DNA from: JBEEJZ01 sp046046915
GTDB taxonomy: Bacteria; Pseudomonadota; Gammaproteobacteria; Burkholderiales; Burkholderiaceae_C
NCBI GenBank assembly: GCA_046046915.1
Contig: JBJOIT010000061.1
Location: forward strand, 1 to 14,763
Direction of reading: 5' to 3'
Length of the DNA stretch: 14,763 nucleotides
The translations under genes were made by a program, and so were the position numbers. This document shows positions 14,101 to 14,763 of this stretch, in pieces. Position 1 is the first letter of the stretch. Each line of letters starts with the position of its first letter. The notes under the pieces were generated by a model. The model worked only from the letters and a program-made list of their open reading frames with translations. It did no database searches and was not told the DNA's origin.

Positions 14101-14763
14101 TGACGGTGTCGTTGTCACCGTCCTTGAGCGTAACGGTCACGCCCAGGGAGCCAGCGGCCAGGGACAAGGCTTCGTCATAGCTGTTGAAGCTGTTAGCCGC
14201 AGTAGCTTCGTTGGGGTGGTCCAGCGAGAGGTACTGCTCAACGGTCACCACACCGGTGGTGGCATCGATGGCGATCGCAAATGCCGCGTTGCCTGCAAAC
14301 GAGCCTGATCCCTGAACCATGCCTACAACAACGTCACCTTCCTTGACTAGGCTGATGGTCGAGCCATCGGACAGGGTCAGGCCAGATGTTGCGCTGCTGA
14401 CCGTCAATGCGTAAACCTTATAGCCCGAAGCCGCAGCGTCGTCGGCGCCGTAGTTCTCAGTGGACAGAGTGACCACGGCACCCGAGGTGACTGAACGGCC
14501 GATGTAGCCAGTGCCGGTTACGTCGGGGTCGTCGCCCTTAACGGACGTGGTGGTAATCGTGGCGGTGCCAACTGAGCCGCTCTCATCAACCACGGAGGTC
14601 ACGAGGGTGGATGCGATGGTTACAACGGGCACATCGTCCACGATGGTGATCGTGATGGTGTTGGTCGCCGTGTTGCCATTGGCGTCGGTCGATGTGTAGC
14701 TAAAGCTGTCGGTCTCAGCACCAGCGCCGTCGGTGGAGCGTGCCGTCAGCGTGTAGCTGTAGC
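11195..14763 (-). CDS. RTX adhesin of the LapA/BapA type, C-terminal part (5' end beyond window)
   Basis: The frame is open from the right edge to TGA at 11195-11197, giving 1189 codons of a large secreted, acidic, cysteine-poor surface adhesin. From the edge inward, numbering from 14641: the tail of one repeat; two T1SS-143/DUF5801-like modules (7-200 and 201-414) ending FEDDGPAV and FLDDGPSV; an unclassified module (415-830); calcium-binding RTX nonapeptides (851-1025); and a type I secretion C-terminal target starting ADVFRWQAGD (1021-1148). Such proteins leave the cell by a type I secretion system and mediate attachment or biofilm formation. An in-frame GTG at 14641 is not the start: the same repeat sequence continues upstream (YSYTLTARSTDGAG, then TNTITITIVDD). 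The LapG cleavage site and retention module would be at the unseen N-terminus. LapG-LapD in this window make it the likely substrate. Confidence 0.93.
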   Translation of the reverse strand, partial: YSYTLTARSTDGAGAETDSFSYTSTDANGNTATNTITITIVDDVPVVTIASTLVTSVVDESGSVGTATITTTSVKGDDPDVTGTGYIGRSVTSGAVVTLSTENYGADDAAASGYKVYALTVSSATSGLTLSDGSTISLVKEGDVVVGMVQGSGSFAGNAAFAIAIDATTGVVTVEQYLSLDHPNEATAANSFNSYDEALSLAAGSLGVTVTLKDGDNDTVTSTSADISGQISFEDDGPAVGTLSVSVAADITHDETSGVQSTSAADDSSATLSGFGSVSGTLIGSAVVASGALLAGSAAYGADGSGSTAVNSYRLTASDGSAFVGVKTNLEATGGNIIFLYTDAPNGLLLGRVGNSDGTANASGAVAFAMKIDANGQVVLAQYLAIDHGNGSGAENASTGVNESLDLTAFDSATELVFVTANATVTDGDGDTATQDLTSASALTVSFLDDGPSVLSKTDLIFSNQGAAPRVGTGTFDFDIGSDQLTSVFRSFQINSATVGSGITTHTLSSTSETADTFTANFSLTYDAGLSTSKTVTGSIVFDKAAGTYTVTMDQALSGYGTLSLGQAISLNEYQLIAGGSPEVAVAELTTGFYAKFTGSSDPGGGAIDIGAGTYSDKTFAAGESFVGVTNPAVVQVSSGEHAGVDGNTMQAGEVLNVDLYASNPHNSTGPIASATLATAVGAYVKLDGFGSTEDLVVVLKLLKYDDATRTSYTTTTKLVVVDSGDVYRSTGAALPADFSTMALDANDALVIINSDDYNIGTDTGWEISGIQILASTEGVTTTPLSAINLNRDGSSALGESLDSTKDSGGGVGTEGTYDGDVFKVSDLGFMVPAIVPQDTSLQFQFNLIDADGDTTSTQTINVKIDGQNQFNGTSAAESITGSASADTISGGGGNDFLDGGLGADTVSYGYATNGVVVDLTAHTGTVDNNDEDDLRNIENVVGSDHNDTLTGDSGANLLSGGAGIDSISGGAGDDILQGGEGGDVLDGGDGSDTASYADATSGVTVDLLGNNFAGAAAGDSYSSIENVLGSAYVDVLIGNAAANTLTGGSGNDTLTGNGGADVFRWQAGDVVDGSTAIDHITDFNGASGGDVIDLRDLVDLPENAASLISRLSFVEVGNKLALQVDVDGTGSTLQQIVFDDSLTISGGTKLGNAMDAFGQELGLSGTGLSTETIIQKMLTDGHLKTDI
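11567..12091 (-). repeat. RTX nonapeptide repeat block in the adhesin
   Basis: About nine copies of the GGxGxDxxx calcium-binding motif are present, for example GGGGNDFLD, GGLGADTVS, GGAGIDSIS, GGAGDDILQ, GGEGGDVLD, GGDGSDTAS and GGSGNDTLT. They are interrupted by two similar longer spacers with SIENVLGS / NIENVVGS cores. The block folds into a calcium-bound beta-roll outside the cell and sits just before the secretion signal. Confidence 0.9.
13400..14623 (-). repeat. Two tandem T1SS-143/DUF5801-like modules in the adhesin
   Basis: Two protein modules of about 200 residues share the same landmarks in order: a Gly/Ser-rich start, SDG followed by a segment with LVKEGDVVVGMV or LLLGRVG, then IDATTGVVTVEQYLSLDH or IDANGQVVLAQYLAIDH, then KDGDNDT or TDGDGDT, and DDGP at the end. 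They have clearly diverged, so this is an old duplication and not a recent array. A third copy's tail reaches the window edge. Confidence 0.85.

Noticed and set aside
14639..14641. GTG as the start codon of the adhesin
   Set aside because: The frame stays open to the window edge and the upstream residues continue the same repeat type, so the true start is outside.
13400..14763. CRISPR-like or DNA satellite repeat in the adhesin
   Set aside because: The repetition is at protein level, with diverged modules of about 600 bp; there are no short identical repeats with unique spacers.

Overview
This window looks like a chromosomal segment of a betaproteobacterium, most likely from the order Burkholderiales and probably the family Comamonadaceae. 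The judgement rests on fairly GC-rich DNA, the ileS-lspA pair, and the character of the predicted proteins. No rRNA or other phylogenetic marker is present, so the placement is an inference.

Left part (1-3537): ordinary housekeeping and metabolic genes. These are the 3' end of ileS, lspA (overlapping ileS by one base), a convergent zinc-free quinone oxidoreductase, a DMT/EamA transporter, and an atypical short-chain dehydrogenase that has lost the YxxxK active-site motif.

Middle part (3549-8231): a Lap-type biofilm adhesion control system. On the minus strand lie lapG (periplasmic calcium-dependent cysteine protease) and lapD (inner-membrane c-di-GMP receptor with degenerate GGDEF and EAL domains). 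The atypical dehydrogenase follows in the same probable operon. Divergent from them, on the plus strand, is a TolC/LapE-like outer-membrane export channel whose C-terminus carries an extra OmpA-type peptidoglycan-binding domain.

Accessory part (8232-11131): an AAA_14/DUF4143 ATPase, then a hipB-hipA pair (XRE antitoxin and HipA-type Ser/Thr kinase toxin, ATGA overlap). AT-rich inverted repeats lie directly against the start codons of the ATPase and of hipB. This block separates lapE from the adhesin gene.

Right part (11195-14763, minus strand): the C-terminal 1189 codons of a large RTX adhesin (LapA/BapA type). It has tandem T1SS-143/DUF5801-like modules, a roughly 400-residue module I cannot classify, RTX nonapeptide repeats and a type I secretion C-terminal target. 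It ends at a strong intrinsic terminator. The 5' end lies outside the window.

Expected working model, from the Pseudomonas fluorescens Lap and Bordetella Brt systems: the adhesin is exported by a type I secretion system through the TolC-like channel and stays anchored by its N-terminus. LapG cuts it free when c-di-GMP is low. LapD bound to c-di-GMP holds LapG inactive. The ABC transporter and membrane-fusion protein (lapB, lapC) are not in this window.
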